Below, one piece after another: positions 24,686 to 33,020 of a stretch of DNA of 64,000 bases. The notes below the pieces were generated by a model. That model searched no databases and was not told where the DNA came from. It worked only from the letters and a program-made list of their open reading frames with translations. The DNA is from CAZJFH01 sp964545205 (GTDB taxonomy: Bacteria; Pseudomonadota; Alphaproteobacteria; Rhodospirillales; Magnetospirillaceae). The position numbers and the translations under genes are program-made. The first letter of the stretch is position 1, and the number at the start of each line of letters is the position of its first letter. The stretch is taken from contig CAZJFH010000002.1 of assembly GCA_964545205.1 (NCBI GenBank), forward strand, positions 71,216 to 135,215, in the 5' to 3' direction.

Positions 24686-25096
24686 ATGAAGAGAGCCCGC
24701 CTCGCGGCAGCGCTGATCGCCGCCTGCCTGCCCGCCGCCGGCGCCGCCGCCGAGGCCGGTAGCCTCGCACTCGAACTCAACAAGCTCGAGCCGGTCGAGG
24801 ATTCCTGCCGCGTCTATTCCGTCTACCGGAACGGCGCCGGGGCGGCGGTCGAAAGCCTCAAGCTCGACCTGATCTTCTTCGACCGCGACGGCGTCATCGC
24901 CCGCCGCCTGGCGGTGCAGGCCGGTCCGCTGCCGGCCGGCAAGACCATGGTGCGCATGTTCGACGTCGGGGGCCTCGCCTGTGGCACGCTGGGCAAGGTG
25001 CTGGTGAACGACGTGATGGCCTGCGAGGGCCTCGGCGATTGCCTGGCGCGGCTGTCGACGGATTCGCGGGTCGACGGCGTTCCGCTCATCAAGTGA
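24686..25096 (+). CDS. Small exported protein leading the exbB operon, unknown function
   Basis: 136 residues from ATG 24686, with AAGGAG 10 bases upstream. Signal peptide ARLAAALIAACLPAAGAAA. Mature part of about 110 residues with four Cys (DSCRVY, LACGTLG, VMACEGLGDCL), which may form two disulfides. Proteins of this kind commonly precede exbB-exbD-tonB in alphaproteobacteria and are often labelled Tat-pathway signal protein; I know of no tested function. Cotranscription with exbB, 28 bases away, suggests a periplasmic accessory to the TonB motor. Confidence 0.8.
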   Translation: MKRARLAAALIAACLPAAGAAAEAGSLALELNKLEPVEDSCRVYSVYRNGAGAAVESLKLDLIFFDRDGVIARRLAVQAGPLPAGKTMVRMFDVGGLACGTLGKVLVNDVMACEGLGDCLARLSTDSRVDGVPLIK

Positions 25097-25124
25097 TGTT
25101 TCTCGGGCAAGGAAGGTCTTCTCA

Positions 25125-25862
25125 ATGGACTCGATGACGGAAGCCGCGGCCGTGCAGGCGCCGCAGGACGGCCCGGCGGCACAGCTGGCGACGCTGATCG
25201 AGGCGGGCGGGCCGGTGGTGATCATCCTGATCGCCATGTCGGTGATCGGCCTGACCATCGTGCTGCTCAAACTGTGGCAGTTCCGAAGCGCCGGCGTCGG
25301 CGCGGACGTCCCGGTGGCCGATGCGGTGCGGCTTCATCACCAGGGCCGCGGGCGCGAGGCCCTGTCCCTGCTCGAGGGCCGGCGCGGCCCGCTGGCCGAG
25401 GTGACCTCCCTGGCGATCGCGGCGCGTCTGCGCAACCTGCCCGAGGCGCTGGGCCGCGAGGAGGCGCTGCGCCACGGCGCCGACCGGCTGGAGGATCTGC
25501 GCGGCCATCTGCGGCCGCTGGAGGTGATCGCCTCGCTGGCGCCGCTGCTCGGCCTGTTCGGCACGGTGCTCGGCATGATCTCGGCGTTCCAGGCGCTGGA
25601 GGCGGCCGGCAGCCAGGTCGATCCGGCGGTCCTGTCGGGCGGCATCTGGGAGGCGCTTCTGACCACCGCCGTGGGTTTGGCCGTCGCCATGCCGGCGATC
25701 GTCTTCCTCAACTGGCTGGAACGCCGGCTCGACCGGCTGGCCCACGACATGGACAGCGCCGTCAGCCGCGTCTTCACGCTCGGCCTGGCGGCCGGCATCG
25801 ACCAGGGAGAACGCGAGCATGCTCGACTGCGCCCCGCTGCCGTCGTCGCCGCTGGCGAATAG
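25125..25862 (+). CDS. exbB: ExbB/TolQ-family proton channel subunit
   Basis: 245 residues, AAGGAAGG site. Three transmembrane segments: residues about 28-48 (PVVIILIAMSVIGLTIVLLK), 135-158 (VIASLAPLLGLFGTVLGMIS) and 175-198 (ALLTTAVGLAVAMPAIVFLN). The second and third carry the conserved Gly/Thr channel motifs GTVLGMI and TTAVGLAVAMPA. With ExbD it forms the motor that energises TonB. Its 3' end overlaps the first exbD gene by 44 bases. Part of the only tonB operon in view, which must serve the four TonB receptors here. Confidence 0.93.
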   Translation: MDSMTEAAAVQAPQDGPAAQLATLIEAGGPVVIILIAMSVIGLTIVLLKLWQFRSAGVGADVPVADAVRLHHQGRGREALSLLEGRRGPLAEVTSLAIAARLRNLPEALGREEALRHGADRLEDLRGHLRPLEVIASLAPLLGLFGTVLGMISAFQALEAAGSQVDPAVLSGGIWEALLTTAVGLAVAMPAIVFLNWLERRLDRLAHDMDSAVSRVFTLGLAAGIDQGEREHARLRPAAVVAAGE

Positions 25863-26247
25863 GCGGCCGCGCCGGCGGGCGCTGGTCAGCCTGACGCCGC
25901 TGATCGACGTCGTGTTCATCCTGCTGGTGTTCTTCATGCTGGCCTCGTCCTTCCTCGACTGGCGGGTGATCCGCCTCGACGCGCCGGCGCCCGCGACCCG
26001 CGCCGGCGGCGCCGAGGGCGCCCTGCTGGTCGAGGTGCGGTCCGACGACCTGCGGCTTGCGGGGAGCGTGCTCGATCTGGCCGCCCTGCAGGCCGAACTC
26101 GCCAAGCGGTTCGCCGAGGATCCCGAGCGGCGGGTGCTGATCCGGCCGGATGCGGGCGTGTCGCTGCAGCGCGCCGTCGCCGCCTTCGACGCCGTCAGCG
26201 AAGCCGGCGGCCGCAACATGTCGCTGATCCGGAAGGGCGCGCCGTGA
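25819..26247 (+). CDS. exbD: ExbD-family motor subunit, copy 1
   Basis: 142 residues from ATG 25819 with a GGGAGAA site, inside the end of exbB. Single N-terminal transmembrane helix (LTPLIDVVFILLVFFMLASS) carrying the proton-path Asp of the LTPLIDVVF motif at about residue 29. Periplasmic domain follows (LLVEVRSDDLRL; RRVLIRPDAGVSLQRAVAAFD). Pairs with the second ExbD encoded next; two different ExbD chains suggest a heteromeric motor. Confidence 0.92.
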   Translation: MLDCAPLPSSPLANRRPRRRALVSLTPLIDVVFILLVFFMLASSFLDWRVIRLDAPAPATRAGGAEGALLVEVRSDDLRLAGSVLDLAALQAELAKRFAEDPERRVLIRPDAGVSLQRAVAAFDAVSEAGGRNMSLIRKGAP

Positions 26248-26651
26248 GACCGCTTTCCCTGAAGCGCCCCCGGCGCCAGAACGACGACGACTCTGTGCTG
26301 CCGCTGATCAACATCGTCTTCCTGCTGCTGATCTTCTTCATGGTCGCCGGACAGCTCAGCGCCGCCGATCCCTTCCGGGTCGATCCGCCGCGATCCGCCG
26401 CCGAGGGCGCGCCCGAGGGCGAACTCGCCGAAATCCTGCTCTCCGCCGACGGCCGCATCGCGCTGGACGGCGAGCCGATCCCGCGCGAGGCGCTCGCCGC
26501 GCGGCTGGCGGCGCGGCCGGATCCCGAGGCGCCGGTGCGCCTGAAGGCCGATGCCGGCATTGCCGCCGAGGAGGCGGTGGCGCTGATGGAAATTCTGCGC
26601 GAGGCCGGCGTCCGCCGCCTGCGCCTGGTGACGGTGGCGGCCGAAGGATGA
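26244..26651 (+). CDS. exbD: ExbD-family motor subunit, copy 2
   Basis: 135 residues from GTG 26244, overlapping the previous stop as GTGA. Transmembrane helix LPLINIVFLLLIFFMVAGQL. The proton-carrying Asp of the first copy (LIDVVF) is Asn here (LINIVF), so this chain probably cannot relay protons by itself. The periplasmic domain (EILLSADGRIALDGEPI; VRLKADAGIAAEEAVALME) is otherwise normal. An Asp-bearing and an Asn-bearing ExbD side by side suggests an asymmetric dimer with one active path. Confidence 0.9.
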   Translation: MRPLSLKRPRRQNDDDSVLPLINIVFLLLIFFMVAGQLSAADPFRVDPPRSAAEGAPEGELAEILLSADGRIALDGEPIPREALAARLAARPDPEAPVRLKADAGIAAEEAVALMEILREAGVRRLRLVTVAAEG

Positions 26652-27490
26652 AGCTCGAACGCAGGCATTGGAGCGTCGCCCTGATCGCCGCCGTCTTCGT
26701 GCACGCGGCGCCGCTGGCGCTGCTGATCGAGGACAAGCCGGCCTCGGGCGCGGTCAGCGCCGGCTACGGCGGCATCGAGGTCGATCTCGGGGTCGCCGGC
26801 GGCGCCCCCGGTAGCGTGGCGGCCGCGGAGCCGCCGCCACCGGAGCTCGCGGCGCAGCCGCCGGAGCCCGACGTCGTCGAGGCGATCGAGCCGCCGCCGC
26901 AGGCCGTGGAAGCCGTCGCGCCGCCCGAAGCGGTGCCGGTGGAGAGTCCCGAGCCGGTCAAGACCGTGCAGGCCGAGCCGCCGCCGAAACCCAAGCCGCG
27001 GAAACCGCCGCCGCCGCCGGCGGCCAAGCCCCTGCCGCCCCAAGAGGTGGCGAAGGCGGTGGCGCCCGCCCCCGCCCCGGAGCCGCCGGCGGAAACGCCG
27101 TCCGAGCAGGCGTCGATCGCCGGCGCGGCCGGCAAGGCGGGAACGCAGGCGGCGCCGCAAGCCGGCTCCGGGCCGGCGGCGAGCGCCGGCGGCGCTCCGG
27201 GGGCTGCGGTCGACTACATGGCGCGCCTGCAGGCCTGGCTCGAACGCCACAAGGAATATCCGCGGGCCGCCCGGATGCGCCGCCAGGAAGGCGTCGTGAT
27301 GCTGCGCTTCACCATCGGCCGCGACGGCCGGGTGCTGGCGCATCGCATCGAGAACAGTTCCGGCCACCGCCTGCTCGACGCCGCGGTGGAGGAGATGATC
27401 CAGCGCGCCAATCCGCTGCCGGCGCCGCCGCCGGAAATCGAGCTGGCCCAGCTCGAACTCGTGGTGCCGGTCCAGTTCCAGCTTCGTTGA
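26648..27490 (+). CDS. tonB: TonB energy-transducing protein
   Basis: 280 residues, ATG 26648 overlapping the exbD stop. N-terminal transmembrane anchor with the conserved His (WSVALIAAVFVHAAPLALLI, His20). A Pro/Ala/Glu-rich spacer spans about residues 55-190 with PKPKPRKPPPPPAAKP. The C-terminal TonB domain, about 195-280, has the YP box-like YPRAARMRRQEGVVMLRFTI and ends VVPVQFQLR. It spans the periplasm to open TonB receptors. Convergent with the AraC gene that follows. Confidence 0.93.
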   Translation: MKLERRHWSVALIAAVFVHAAPLALLIEDKPASGAVSAGYGGIEVDLGVAGGAPGSVAAAEPPPPELAAQPPEPDVVEAIEPPPQAVEAVAPPEAVPVESPEPVKTVQAEPPPKPKPRKPPPPPAAKPLPPQEVAKAVAPAPAPEPPAETPSEQASIAGAAGKAGTQAAPQAGSGPAASAGGAPGAAVDYMARLQAWLERHKEYPRAARMRRQEGVVMLRFTIGRDGRVLAHRIENSSGHRLLDAAVEEMIQRANPLPAPPPEIELAQLELVVPVQFQLR

Positions 27491-27555
27491 ACTCGGCCCG
27501 GCGCCGGGATCGACCGGACGATGCGCGGGCGGACGCGCAGACGGATGCGGATCTT

Positions 27556-28578
27556 TTACGCCGAGGCGGAGCGCTCGCGGCCCTCCTCCCGTCGGCAGCA
27601 ACTCGGTGAAATCCCGTACTCTCGCCTGAAAGCCGTCGCGAAATTGGCGGGCGACGAGTACCCCGCGCGCAGCGCCGCCTCGGTGACCGAGCCGGCGCCC
27701 CTTTCCAGAAACAGGCGTGCCTCTTCCAGGCGCATGCGACGAAGGTAATCGCTTACCGGCATGCCGAGCCGGTCGCGGAACAGACGTTGCAGCGTACTCA
27801 CGCTCACGCAGGCATGGCGCGCCACGTCAGCCAATGTCAGGTCCTGCTCGATATGGGCAGACATGTACTGCCGCGCTGCCCGCAACCGCGCCTCGGCATG
27901 TGCCGGTCGGGTGGCCGCCGGGGGCTCGCCCGCTGCCGATTGAAAGACGCGCGCCAGCATTTCGAAGGCACGAGCCTCCCGGATGAGGCCGCAGCACGCG
28001 TCCCCGTCGCGCGCGTCGGCAAGCATGCACCTGGCCAGCCGCGCCAAGCCCGGCGATACCGGCAGGGAGAGCAGACCCCCATGATCCCCCGCGAGCCGGC
28101 GAGCCAGACTGGCGCCAGCCGTGTCGAGCCCGGCGTCCTCCAGCCAACCAGGAGGAATTCTGATCCCCACCTTTCGCACATGCTGCCCGCGTATCCCGCG
28201 TCGCTCGAAGATGTCGGGCTCTCGCGTCGCGTAGACCACCGCCATCGGACTCTCCCGGCCCGCGGCGTCGCGACGCGCCCCGACCTCGTACCTGCGGCCG
28301 CCGACCGATATGGCCGCCCGGCCGCCGAGAAACAGCGTCACCGTGATCCCCGGTTCGCCGACGATGCGCGTGGTCAGGTCGTGCAGGTCGAGCGCGTCGG
28401 ACATGTGGACCGTCAGGCCGCTGCGCAGCCTCCGCCGCGTGAACAGTCCCCGCACGGCGGGATCGGAGGGGCGCAGGTCCGGCGCCACCAGGCGGAAGTC
28501 CCGCTCATGGGCGAGTTTCGCGATGTCCTGCCACGACAGAGCGCCGTCCGTCGCATTTTGATCGGCTCGCAAACGCAT
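27556..28578 (-). CDS. AraC-family regulator, PchR-like (siderophore-responsive)
   Basis: 340 residues from ATG 28578 with a GGAGAGG site; the frame is open much further but upstream sequence is the antisense of other genes. The N-terminal sensing half contains ITVTLFLGGRAAISVGG and REPDIFERRGIRGQHVRKVG, the PchR-group pattern. The C-terminal double helix-turn-helix is about residues 235-335 (HIEQDLTLADVARHACVSVS; VTEAALRAGYSSPANFATAF). PchR-type proteins bind a ferric siderophore and switch on its receptor. It is divergent from the receptor at 28759, with a Fur-like box between. Confidence 0.92.
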   Translation of the reverse strand: MRLRADQNATDGALSWQDIAKLAHERDFRLVAPDLRPSDPAVRGLFTRRRLRSGLTVHMSDALDLHDLTTRIVGEPGITVTLFLGGRAAISVGGRRYEVGARRDAAGRESPMAVVYATREPDIFERRGIRGQHVRKVGIRIPPGWLEDAGLDTAGASLARRLAGDHGGLLSLPVSPGLARLARCMLADARDGDACCGLIREARAFEMLARVFQSAAGEPPAATRPAHAEARLRAARQYMSAHIEQDLTLADVARHACVSVSTLQRLFRDRLGMPVSDYLRRMRLEEARLFLERGAGSVTEAALRAGYSSPANFATAFRREYGISPSCCRREEGRERSASA

Positions 28579-28671
28579 TTGACCTCTCCGCAAAAGCCGC
28601 CACGCCCGAGAACGGGTATACGAAAGCTCTATGCAAGGTGACGGTTTCGCGGCACCCTGCGCCCCGGATGT

Positions 28672-28690
28672 GAGAATGACTTGCAGTCTT
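28672..28690. promoter_or_regulatory. Fur-box-like site between AraC regulator and TonB receptor
   Basis: GAGAATGACTTGCAGTCTT matches 11 of 19 Fur-consensus positions, and its reverse complement contains ACTGCAAGTCATT, shared with the box at 9887. It lies 94 bases from the AraC start and 69 bases from the receptor start, placed to repress both divergent genes. Confidence 0.62.
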
Positions 28691-28758
28691 AACATCAAAA
28701 GACCAGGCGGTCGAGCCGCCGCTGTGCCGGCAGGTTCCCGAAGCAAAGGATGCGATAC

Positions 28759-30774
28759 ATGAAGAACGACACGAGAAGCGCCGATGCGCTCCGGATCACC
28801 GTCCTGCTGGCGACCACCGCCCTGGCGTCCGGCGTCCTGTCCGCCGCGGCGGCGGCGCAGGATCCGTCGGCGCCGGAGGTCACGCTGCAATCGATCACCG
28901 TGGAGGCCGCGACGCCGGCGCCGATCCAGCCGATCGGCCCCAGCGAAGAGGAAATCGACCGCGAACAGCCGCAGACCTTGCGCGATCTCTTTGCCGACGA
29001 GCCGGCGATCACCGTCTCCGGTGGCAGCATCGCCGCGCAGAAGCTCTTCGTCCACGGCATCGCCCAGAGCAAGCTGAACGTCACCGTCGACGGCGCGCGC
29101 CAGCAGAACAACGTCTGGCACCACAACGGCAACCTGTTCCTCGATCCCGGCCTCCTGAAGGCCGTCGAGGTCGTCCCCGGCGTCGCGCCGGCCGACGCCG
29201 GCTTCGGCGCGCTCGGCGGCTCGGTTGCCTTCGAGACCAAGGACGCCGTCGACCTGCTGCTGCCCGGCAAGTCCATCGGCGGACGGCTCACGACGACCTA
29301 CGACACCAATCCCGACGCCATCCGCGGCACCATCGCGGGCTACGGGGCGGCGCAAGGCTTCGACGTGCTCGGCCTGATCACGCGCGAGCGTGGCGACGAC
29401 TACGAGAACGGCGACGGCGACGTCGAACCCGGCACCGACACAGACCTGATCGACGTCCTCGGCAAGGTCGGCTACGTGTCCCCCGACGGGCACGCCTTCA
29501 AGTTCAGCGCCGAGTATCTCAACGACGACACCGTCCGCCGGCTGCGGCCCAACATGGGCCTCGTGACCACCGAGATGAACCGCAACGATCTGACCCGCAC
29601 GACGCTGACGGCGAAGTATTCGACGACGCAGCCGACGGCGCTGTTCGATCCCGAAGCCTCTCTGTACTACAACAAATACGAACTGAAGCGGCCCAACGAG
29701 AGCGGCTATGTGCGGCCGTCCGGCGACTTCAACTCGGAGGTGGAGACCATCGGCGGCAAACTGCAGAACACCTTTCTGGTGCCCCTCGGCAGCCTGACCG
29801 TCGGCGCCGATTTCGCGCATGACGAGATGGCGGTCGAACGCTTTCACTTCCCCACCGACGCGGCCGAGGAGATCACCCAGGCCGGACTGTTCGCCCAGGC
29901 GCGGCTGGAGCCGATCGAGCGCCTTTCCGTGTCGACCGGCCTGCGCGGCGACATCCAGCGCTACGAGGCGGTGGACGGCCAGACCTTCGAGAACGCCGGG
30001 CTCAGTCCCAACGTCTCGGCGGAGTACGCGCTGACGGACTGGCTGTCCGCGTTCGGCGGCTACAGCTATGTGTGGGGCGGCCTCGAGGCGTCGGAAACGG
30101 CTCTGTTCCATGCCCTGAACTACACCTACGATTCGGACCTCGAGCCGACCAGGTCCCATAACCTGCGCGCCGGTCTGCGCACCGACTATCAGGGCTTCGG
30201 CTTCGAGGCCGCCTATTTCCGCACGCGGATGCACGACGTCATGGAATTCGCGGATTTCAATTTCAGGGCCAGGACGGCGAGACGCGTCAACGGCGAGGAC
30301 CTGGAGAGCCGCGGCTTCGACGTCATCGCCTCCTACAGCGTCGCGAGCGGCGGCGTCAGCGCCAAATACACCCACACCGACGTCACATACGGCGACCGCA
30401 TCGCCCTGCCGAGCGACTACAACATGGGCGTCGCGGTCGGCGACGTCGTGACGGCCAGCGGCTATTACGTCTACGCGCCGGCGAACCTGACGCTGGGCGC
30501 GTCGGCCCAGCACGCCTTCGCGTTCGAGCATTCCGACCTGCGCGACAACGGCTTCGAGGACCTCGACGACTACACGGTGGTCGACCTGTTCGCCGAGTGG
30601 ACCCCCGAGCCGTTGGCGCCGCACCTGACCGTGCGCGCCGAGGCCAACAACGTGTTCGACGCCGCCTATGTCAGCCGAGCCAGCTACGGTCAGTGGTCGG
30701 CGCGGGGGCGTTCGGTGAGCCCGGTCCTCGAACCCGGCCGCTCGTTCCTGCTGTCCTCCACCATCCGCTTCTGA
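28759..30774 (+). CDS. TonB-dependent receptor, heme-receptor-like
   Basis: 671 residues from ATG 28759 (AAAGG 9 bases upstream; the ATG at 28750 has no space for a ribosome site). Signal peptide TVLLATTALASGVLSAAAAA. Plug about residues 45-165: LRDLFADEPAITVSGGSIAA, FVHGIAQSKLNVTVDGARQQ, FLDPGLLKAVEVVPG and FGALGGSVAFETKDAVDLL. This plug text is close to heme/hemoglobin receptors of the ShuA/HemR group. The barrel ends LLSSTIRF. No STN domain; control is by the divergent PchR-like protein and Fur. It heads an operon with a binding protein, permease and ATPase. Heme versus siderophore cannot be settled because the FRAP/NPNL motifs are not clear. Confidence 0.9.
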   Translation: MKNDTRSADALRITVLLATTALASGVLSAAAAAQDPSAPEVTLQSITVEAATPAPIQPIGPSEEEIDREQPQTLRDLFADEPAITVSGGSIAAQKLFVHGIAQSKLNVTVDGARQQNNVWHHNGNLFLDPGLLKAVEVVPGVAPADAGFGALGGSVAFETKDAVDLLLPGKSIGGRLTTTYDTNPDAIRGTIAGYGAAQGFDVLGLITRERGDDYENGDGDVEPGTDTDLIDVLGKVGYVSPDGHAFKFSAEYLNDDTVRRLRPNMGLVTTEMNRNDLTRTTLTAKYSTTQPTALFDPEASLYYNKYELKRPNESGYVRPSGDFNSEVETIGGKLQNTFLVPLGSLTVGADFAHDEMAVERFHFPTDAAEEITQAGLFAQARLEPIERLSVSTGLRGDIQRYEAVDGQTFENAGLSPNVSAEYALTDWLSAFGGYSYVWGGLEASETALFHALNYTYDSDLEPTRSHNLRAGLRTDYQGFGFEAAYFRTRMHDVMEFADFNFRARTARRVNGEDLESRGFDVIASYSVASGGVSAKYTHTDVTYGDRIALPSDYNMGVAVGDVVTASGYYVYAPANLTLGASAQHAFAFEHSDLRDNGFEDLDDYTVVDLFAEWTPEPLAPHLTVRAEANNVFDAAYVSRASYGQWSARGRSVSPVLEPGRSFLLSSTIRF

Positions 30775-30785
30775 GTCCTCCGCGA

Positions 30786-30812
30786 GCGGCCCGGCCGACA
30801 AGGTCGGGCCGC
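30786..30812 (+). terminator. Intercistronic hairpin between receptor and ABC genes
   Basis: GCGGCCCGGCC at 30786-30796 pairs with GGTCGGGCCGC at 30802-30812 (one G-T pair, 5-base loop), 11 bases after the receptor stop and with no T-run. It may stabilise the receptor message or attenuate reading into the ABC transporter genes, giving more receptor than permease. Confidence 0.45.
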
Positions 30813-30837
30813 CCCGATCGATCGAGACGTCCGAGAC

Positions 30838-31965
30838 ATGATCCGCAACCTGAACCTTCTGCTGACCGCGGCCGCGGCTTTCGTCATGGTCGCTTTCGCT
30901 TCCCCCGCCGACGCCCGCACGGTCCTCGACCTGGCCGGCCGAACGGTGACCTTGCCCGAGACGGTGGGCAGGATCGTCCTCGGCGAAGGGCGCCTGGTCT
31001 CCGCGATCGCCATTCTCGATCGCGATGCGCCCCTGCGGCGGGTGGTCGGGATGATGGGCGACTTCGAGGTCCTCGATCCCGACGGCTATGCGCTGTGGCG
31101 CGCCGCCTTCCCGGAGATCGAACGGATCGAGGCGGTGGGACAGCTCTCGCCGGACAGTTTCAGCGTCGAGAAGACCATCGCGCTGAAGCCGGACCTGGCG
31201 GTGTTCGGGCTGGCCGGTCACGGCCCCGGGACCGACAACACGACGGTGGTCGCGCAACTGGAGGCCGCCGGAATCCCCGTCGTGTTCGTCGACTTCTTTC
31301 TCGACCCGCTCGCCAACACCCCGCCCAGCATGGCGCTGCTCGGCGAAGCGCTCGGCCGGCAACCGCAGGCGGCCGCCTTCATCGAGGCCATCGAGGCCGC
31401 GCGCGAGCGGGTCTCCGCGAAACTCGCCGGAGTGACGGAACGGCCCCTGGTCTTTCTCGAGAACCGCGTCGGTCTCGGGCAGGATTGCTGCGCCAGCGTC
31501 GGCCACGGCGTGCTCGCGACCATGATCGAAGCGGCGGGCGGGCGCAATCTGGCGGCGCCGCTCATTCCCGGGCGCATCGGCATCGTCAGCATCGAGCACC
31601 TGCTGACCGACCAGCCCGACATCTGGGTCGGAACGGCGATCGGCAGCCGCGCCGCCGAGGGCCATGCCAACGGCCGCATCGTGCTCGGCCCCGGCGTTCC
31701 CGCCGCGCTGGCGACGCACAGCTTCGCCGACACCTTGAACCGCACCGGCGTGCGGGAGTTGAGCGCGGTGCGCGACGGCCGGGCGCATGCGCTGTGGCAT
31801 CATTTCTTCCACGGGCCGTTCAACGTCGTCGCGCTGCACCTGATGGCCAAATGGTTCCACCCCGAGACGTTCGCCGACCTCGACCCGGCCGAAACGCTGA
31901 ACGAGGTGATGCTCCGGTTCCAGCCGGTGGGCTTGGCAGGCACCTACTGGACGGATCCGCGATGA
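30838..31965 (+). CDS. Iron-chelate ABC periplasmic binding protein
   Basis: 375 residues with signal peptide LLLTAAAAFVMVAFASPADA. Peripla_BP_2 fold: TVLDLAGRTVTLPETVGRIV at the N-terminus, KPDLAVFGLAGHG, LEAAGIPVVFVDFFLDPLANTPP and IVSIEHLLTDQPDIWVGT. Length is at the upper end for the family, like the BtuF/FecB-type proteins that carry iron-tricarboxylate or heme complexes. His-rich C-terminal stretch HALWHHFFHGPF may take part in ligand contact. Its stop overlaps the permease start by ATGA. Partner of the receptor at 28759. Confidence 0.9.
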   Translation: MIRNLNLLLTAAAAFVMVAFASPADARTVLDLAGRTVTLPETVGRIVLGEGRLVSAIAILDRDAPLRRVVGMMGDFEVLDPDGYALWRAAFPEIERIEAVGQLSPDSFSVEKTIALKPDLAVFGLAGHGPGTDNTTVVAQLEAAGIPVVFVDFFLDPLANTPPSMALLGEALGRQPQAAAFIEAIEAARERVSAKLAGVTERPLVFLENRVGLGQDCCASVGHGVLATMIEAAGGRNLAAPLIPGRIGIVSIEHLLTDQPDIWVGTAIGSRAAEGHANGRIVLGPGVPAALATHSFADTLNRTGVRELSAVRDGRAHALWHHFFHGPFNVVALHLMAKWFHPETFADLDPAETLNEVMLRFQPVGLAGTYWTDPR

Positions 31966-33020
31966 ACGTCGCCCTTGCCGCGACGCTCGGACGCGCCTAC
32001 GCCCGTCGCACCCGCGGCCGGGCACTGACGCTGCTGGGCCTCGCCCTGGTGCTGGTCGCATCGCTGCTGCTCGACCTGACGACGGGGGCATCCGACCTGC
32101 CGCTGGCGACGGTGCTGACCGGCCTTTGGGACCCGGCCGCCGTCGAGGTCGGCGTGCGGGTCATTCTGTGGGACGTCCGCCTGCCTCAGGCCGCCATGGC
32201 TGTCCTGGTCGGCGCGGCGCTCGGCCTCGCCGGGGCGGAGATGCAGACCGTGCTCGACAATCCGCTGGCGAGTCCCTTCACGCTCGGCATCTCCAATGCC
32301 GCGACCCTCGGCGCCGCCGTCGCGATCGTCGCCGGCCTGCACATTCCGCTGCTGGGGCCGGAGTGGACGGTCGCCTTCGCCGCCTTCGTCTGCGCGATGG
32401 CTGCGACCCTTCTGGTGCAGGCCCTCGCCCGGATGCAGGGCGTCGGCGGCGGAAGGGAGAACCTGATCCTGTTCGGCATCGCCATGGTCTTCGCGCTCAA
32501 CGCCTTGCTGTGGCTGGTGCAGTTCCTGGCCTCGGCCGACGCGCTGCAGCAGATCGTCTTCTGGACCATGGGCAGCCTCGGCCGCTCGACTCCGACCAAC
32601 GTCGCCCTGCTCGCGGTCGTCGTCGCCCTGTGCCTTCCGGCGGCGATGCGCCACGTCTGGGCGATGACGGCGTTGCGCGCCGGCGAGGAGCACGCCCAGA
32701 GCTTGGGGATCGCGGTCGGTCGGCTGCGCATCCTCGTGCTGCTGCGGGTCAGCCTGCTGGCCGGGGTGGCGCTCTCCTTCGTCGGGACCATCAGCTTCAT
32801 CGGCCTGGTCGGGCCGCACATCGCCCGCCTGGCGCTTGGCGAGGACCATCGCTTCTATCTGCCGGGAGCGGCGCTCGCCGGCGCCGTCGTGCTGTCGCTG
32901 TCGTCGGTGGTCAGCAAGAGCATCGTGCCCGGCCTGGTGCTGCCGGTCGGAATCGTCACGGCCCTGGTCGGCATACCGCTGTTCGTCGCGCTGATCCTCG
33001 TTCAGAGGGGCCGCTCATGA
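31962..33020 (+). CDS. FecCD-family ABC permease
   Basis: 352 residues. About ten transmembrane segments; hallmark stretches LPQAAMAVLVGAALGLAGAE, NPLASPFTLGISNAATLGAA and the coupling region FVGTISFIGLVGPHIARLAL. Standard length for a single FecCD chain that works as a homodimer, unlike the fused permease at 3891-5870. ATGA overlaps at both ends couple it to the binding protein and ATPase. Confidence 0.93.
   Translation: MNVALAATLGRAYARRTRGRALTLLGLALVLVASLLLDLTTGASDLPLATVLTGLWDPAAVEVGVRVILWDVRLPQAAMAVLVGAALGLAGAEMQTVLDNPLASPFTLGISNAATLGAAVAIVAGLHIPLLGPEWTVAFAAFVCAMAATLLVQALARMQGVGGGRENLILFGIAMVFALNALLWLVQFLASADALQQIVFWTMGSLGRSTPTNVALLAVVVALCLPAAMRHVWAMTALRAGEEHAQSLGIAVGRLRILVLLRVSLLAGVALSFVGTISFIGLVGPHIARLALGEDHRFYLPGAALAGAVVLSLSSVVSKSIVPGLVLPVGIVTALVGIPLFVALILVQRGRS

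Noticed and set aside
27556..32091. A very long minus-strand open frame of about 1,500 codons across the receptor, binding protein and permease region.
   Set aside because: Only its last 340 codons encode a recognisable protein (the AraC regulator). The rest is low-complexity antisense of well-supported plus-strand genes in GC-rich DNA.
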